From JACMQW01 sp964536965 (GTDB lineage Bacteria > Bdellovibrionota > UBA1018), in NCBI GenBank assembly GCA_964536965.1, contig CAZIAL010000004.1, positions 1 through 64,000 on the forward strand: DNA of 64,000 nt. Direction: 5' to 3'. Below the pieces are notes generated by a model, which saw nothing but the letters and a program-made list of their open reading frames with translations, had not been told where the DNA came from and ran no database searches. The translations under genes and the position numbers were made by a program. Position 1 is the stretch's first letter. Each line of letters opens with the position of its first letter. Positions 61,483 to 64,000 of the stretch are shown one piece after another.

Positions 61483-62139
61483 ATGGGAAATCGGAAAGGA
61501 TCTCTCCGGAAATCGAAGCCGGGGCTGGGGAAAACGTCGGCGGGCCAGCCCCTCGACCGCCGCGCGCGAATCATCGCTGCCGCGCTCGAATGCTTCGGGG
61601 AAAAGGGCGTACCAGGTACCCGCATGGCCGAGGTCGCGAAACGCGCCCGCATCGATCCGCCCCTGATCCATTACTATTTCCCCGACCTGGAGACCCTCCA
61701 TGTCGCGGTGATCGAAAAAGCGCTCGAGGGGCTGAGAGAATACAGTCTCCGGGGCGCGAAAAACCACCCCGACCATCCGCGGCTGGAAATGAAAGAATAT
61801 ATCGCAGCTCCGCTGACCTGGGTTCGTGATTTCCCCGCCCACATGACGCTATGGCTTTACTTCTACTATCGCGCGACCCATATGGGTCCCTTCCGAAAAA
61901 TGAATGATGCCATCCGAAAGGTGGGTCGCGAAAGAATCCGGCTCATGATCTATCGGGGCATCGAAAACGGCGACTTCCGCCTCGCATCGGGCGTATCCGC
62001 CGAAGAGGCCGCAGCCGAAATCCAGGCCATCCTCACCGGCATCGCGGTGGTCTTCGCCACCGAAAGCGATTTCGGATTCGAGCGCGCTCTCCGCATGAAT
62101 GAAGCGCGGATTTTCGCCATTCTCGGCGTCGCGAGCTGA
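61483..62139 (+). CDS. TetR-family transcriptional regulator
   Basis: This 218-residue protein has the TetR DNA-binding domain RRARIIAAALECFGEKGVPGTRMAEVAKRARIDPPLIHYYFPDLETL at about residues 26-72. A helical ligand-binding domain follows, with aromatic residues (LWLYFYYRATHM). The basic 25-residue extension before the HTH is longer than average. The target genes and ligand are unknown; divergence from the neighbouring regulator suggests they share control. Confidence 0.9.
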   Translation: MGNRKGSLRKSKPGLGKTSAGQPLDRRARIIAAALECFGEKGVPGTRMAEVAKRARIDPPLIHYYFPDLETLHVAVIEKALEGLREYSLRGAKNHPDHPRLEMKEYIAAPLTWVRDFPAHMTLWLYFYYRATHMGPFRKMNDAIRKVGRERIRLMIYRGIENGDFRLASGVSAEEAAAEIQAILTGIAVVFATESDFGFERALRMNEARIFAILGVAS

Positions 62140-62253
62140 GCCGGGATCGGACCGGGATCTAGACTGCGGGCGCAACTCTTTCGTTCCGCCCTATCCTTTG
62201 CGTGCGTCGTGCCCGGAGGCGCTTCGGCTTAAGACGTGAGCAGAGGAGATTCT

Positions 62254-62925
62254 ATGCGAAAAAATCCGAGTTCTATTCTGTTGGTCCCGATGTTTTTGGT
62301 TCTAGCCGCATGTAGCGCAAAACAGGAAGGCGCCGACTTCGGTTCGCTCTTCCAAACCAACCCTCCGGCGTCGAGCCATTGTCCGGCGAATTACGCACCG
62401 ATTTCGATCGAGGGGGCGGGGACGGTCACGAGCTTCGACGAGGTATTGGCGAACGGCGATCTTCGATATGCGGTCGCGGAAACCTACTTCCAGATCGCCG
62501 AGTCGGGGCAGGTGATCGCCCAAGGGCATGTCGTCGATGCGAGCGGGACTTCGCCGACCTGGAAATGTTCGAACTCCAGTCCGCGGCTTCCGGGGTATTC
62601 CGCCGAGGTGAATATGAATCTTCCCGTGACGATCGACCGCACGGGTACGGGATTCGATTCCGTGGTGCATGGCTATGCGCTCGAACTTTTCGACGGCTCT
62701 CCCGGCATGATGCTGATGACCAATACCTCGGGAGAACGGACCCCGATTTCCCCGGCACAGCTGCTCGGACTCCAGGACGTGACCGAGTACCGCGTTTATC
62801 GACTGGCTGACGGAAGCGTCGAAATCCGGCTCCGCCGCGAGGCCGCGCTGTCGGCGACCGGAGTGGCGATGACGACAGCGTTCGTTCGTTATACCTCCGC
62901 GCCTCGAGTCGGGAGCGGCCAATGA
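62254..62925 (+). CDS. Lipoprotein, unknown function
   Basis: ATG 62254, after AGAGGAGA, gives 223 residues with lipobox LAAC at about residue 20. The mature part is beta-rich with two spaced cysteines (SHCPAN, WKCSNS). I do not recognise the family. It overlaps the next lipoprotein gene as ATGA, so the two are translated together. Confidence 0.75.
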   Translation: MRKNPSSILLVPMFLVLAACSAKQEGADFGSLFQTNPPASSHCPANYAPISIEGAGTVTSFDEVLANGDLRYAVAETYFQIAESGQVIAQGHVVDASGTSPTWKCSNSSPRLPGYSAEVNMNLPVTIDRTGTGFDSVVHGYALELFDGSPGMMLMTNTSGERTPISPAQLLGLQDVTEYRVYRLADGSVEIRLRREAALSATGVAMTTAFVRYTSAPRVGSGQ

Positions 62926-63701
62926 GACCGGCGAATTCTCTCGTTTCGGCTTTTGGTGCCGGAGCCTGTCTCTTCTTCGTCTCGGGATGTTCCACGATGA
63001 GCGTGGACAAGGCGAAGGTCGGGGAAGTGAAGCAAGTTTCGCTCGTCGGATTCGATCTCCAGCAGCAGATGCCGCCGTCGCTCGCCGGAGTCGTACTCGG
63101 GACGGAAACCCCATCGGACGGGGGACTTCGCGTCGCAGGTTGTGAAAACACGACGAGCGCGGCGGAGGTGCTGAAAGACCTGGGGCGGACGCTCGCGGAA
63201 GATATGAAGTGGAAGGTGATTCCTTCTTCGACCGTGACTTCGAACGCGGTTTATCGCGAAGTGTACGAGACCTACACCAAAGGCTTCCAGCTCAAGCACC
63301 CGACCCCGGACGGATTCCGCTGCTACACGGACAGCGGAATTCTCGACCCATTTTCGATCCAGAAAATGGATATGACGAAACGACGGGAGCTTCTGCAGGC
63401 CTTGGGAGTCGATGCCCTGGCGACCGCGACGGTCGAAGTGCGCCTCGAGAATCAGAGTTTCCTGAAGAAGCTCGTCGCGAGCGGGGATCTGGCTTCGGTC
63501 GCCGTCGTGAAGTTTCGACTCTATAACGGAACGGACGAGGATCCGTTCTGGGTGGACGTCAACGCGAAGGGCGAAGAGACCCAGGAAACAACCTCGTATA
63601 CGGTCGGTGTTTTCGAGGAAAAGCCTTTGCATGAACAAGCGGTGAAAGCGGCCCGGACCGCGATCCAGGCGCTCGTGGTCAGGTATCGGGAGGCGGGGTA
63701 G
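62922..63701 (+). CDS. Lipoprotein, unknown function, coupled to the previous one
   Basis: This 259-residue protein has lipobox VSGC at about residue 23. The mature part includes LKDLGRTLAEDMKWKVIPS, then MTKRRELLQALGVDALATATVEVRLE, a pattern like proteins that assemble at the outer membrane, though no family is certain. Its ATG overlaps the upstream stop by 4 bases and a terminator follows. The two lipoproteins probably act as a pair. Confidence 0.75.
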   Translation: MRPANSLVSAFGAGACLFFVSGCSTMSVDKAKVGEVKQVSLVGFDLQQQMPPSLAGVVLGTETPSDGGLRVAGCENTTSAAEVLKDLGRTLAEDMKWKVIPSSTVTSNAVYREVYETYTKGFQLKHPTPDGFRCYTDSGILDPFSIQKMDMTKRRELLQALGVDALATATVEVRLENQSFLKKLVASGDLASVAVVKFRLYNGTDEDPFWVDVNAKGEETQETTSYTVGVFEEKPLHEQAVKAARTAIQALVVRYREAG

Positions 63702-63736
63702 CCCCCACCTGTCGGTGGCCTAAACATGAACGAGGA

Positions 63737-63768
63737 GGGGGAGCGGTAAATCCGCCCCCCTTTTTTTT
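63737..63768 (+). terminator. Intrinsic terminator after the lipoprotein pair
   Basis: GGGGG-A-GCGG (63737-63746) pairs with CCGC-CCCCC (63752-63760) around loop TAAAT with one bulged A. Eight Ts follow (63761-63768). Confidence 0.92.
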
Positions 63769-63780
63769 CTGGCCGCGGTC

Positions 63781-63809
63781 TTGACGGATTCATATTGTTC
63801 TATTATTCT
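63781..63809 (+). promoter_or_regulatory. Sigma-70 promoter of the ArsR-type gene
   Basis: TTGACG (63781-63786), a 17-base spacer and TATTCT (63804-63809) are close to consensus. The expected first transcribed base, 7 bases after the -10, is the A of the ATG at 63816. The 8-base palindrome TTCTAGAA (63806-63813) overlaps the -10 and could be the regulator's own operator. Confidence 0.65.
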
Positions 63810-63815
63810 AGAAAT

Positions 63816-64000
63816 ATGGAAGTATATACCGCGCTCGAAGCCTTCTCATCGCTCTCCCAGGAAACACGGCTGCGGGTCTTTAAGCTTCTGATTGAATACG
63901 GTCGAGATGGCCTGGTGCCGGGGAAAATCGCCGCGGACCTGGAGATCCCCGACAATACGCTTTCCTTCCACCTTTCCCACATGGCCCGGGCGGGCCTGGT
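63816..64000 (+). CDS. ArsR-family helix-turn-helix regulator (5' part)
   Basis: The gene runs off the window; 61 residues are visible. MEVYTALEAFSSLSQETRLRVFKLL is the typical ArsR start. The winged-helix part KIAADLEIPDNTLSFHLSHMARAGLV follows, with the recognition helix NTLSFHLSHM. No cysteine is seen in the recognition region, so metal sensing cannot be judged. It may be translated from a leaderless mRNA. Confidence 0.9.
   Translation, partial: MEVYTALEAFSSLSQETRLRVFKLLIEYGRDGLVPGKIAADLEIPDNTLSFHLSHMARAGL

Noticed and set aside
1..64000. tRNA, rRNA, CRISPR, insertion sequence or prophage features
   Set aside because: None of the intergenic gaps shows a cloverleaf, rRNA match, spaced repeats, transposase gene or phage gene.

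Overview
The window looks like chromosomal DNA of a GC-rich Gram-negative bacterium. It carries LPS-transport genes, a TolC/RND pair, many lipoproteins, Isc-type Fe-S genes and a sigma-54 gene. Three things point towards Bdellovibrionota or a related delta-type lineage: a bacterial mevalonate operon, a TIGR02147-type regulator, and several secreted proteins I do not recognise. This placement is an inference; no rRNA is present to settle it. Nearly all the DNA is coding, in short operons with many 4-base ATGA overlaps. I saw no tRNA, rRNA, CRISPR array, insertion sequence or prophage.

Left part (1-29.4 kb). The 3' end of hscA, an unknown membrane protein and a [2Fe-2S] ferredoxin are followed by an OppA-type lipoprotein and two MaoC-fold genes. 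On the minus strand lie a probably frameshifted secreted-protein gene, OppBC permeases, a DUF429-like gene, a GHMP kinase and a tdk-upp-hpt salvage operon. Next comes a five-gene GldA/GldF/GldG-DUF4340-Yip1 ABC operon. A mixed group follows: DUF454, a DHH phosphoesterase, a RimK-type ligase with a basic tail, a beta-propeller lipoprotein and secreted proteins. One secreted protein has a near-consensus sigma-54 promoter. The segment ends with hpf-rpoN-lptB-lptC/A on the minus strand.

Middle part (29.4-41.8 kb). A tightly overlapping mevalonate operon (fni, HMG-CoA reductase, a divergent phosphomevalonate kinase, mvaD, mevalonate kinase) precedes the macromolecular-synthesis operon rpsU-yqeY-dnaG-rpoD. 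That operon has a clear sigma-70 promoter and an internal terminator-like hairpin after rpsU. An RNA m5C methyltransferase follows.

Right part (41.8-64 kb). The most unusual locus is 41.8-49.7 kb. It encodes an outer-membrane barrel protein, a CXXCH heme protein with a DUF1588-like motif, a lipoprotein, a Tat-exported DUF1501 protein and a two-heme lipoprotein. ApbE flavin transferase and a small exported FMN-binding protein complete it. I read it as a candidate envelope electron-transfer system combining heme with covalent flavin. It is followed by a TolC-RND operon that lacks an adaptor and carries a coupled unknown secreted protein. After that come MAPEG, a secreted GH13 amylase, an NfeD-SPFH pair, divergent regulators, two coupled lipoproteins and the start of an ArsR-type gene that may be leaderless.
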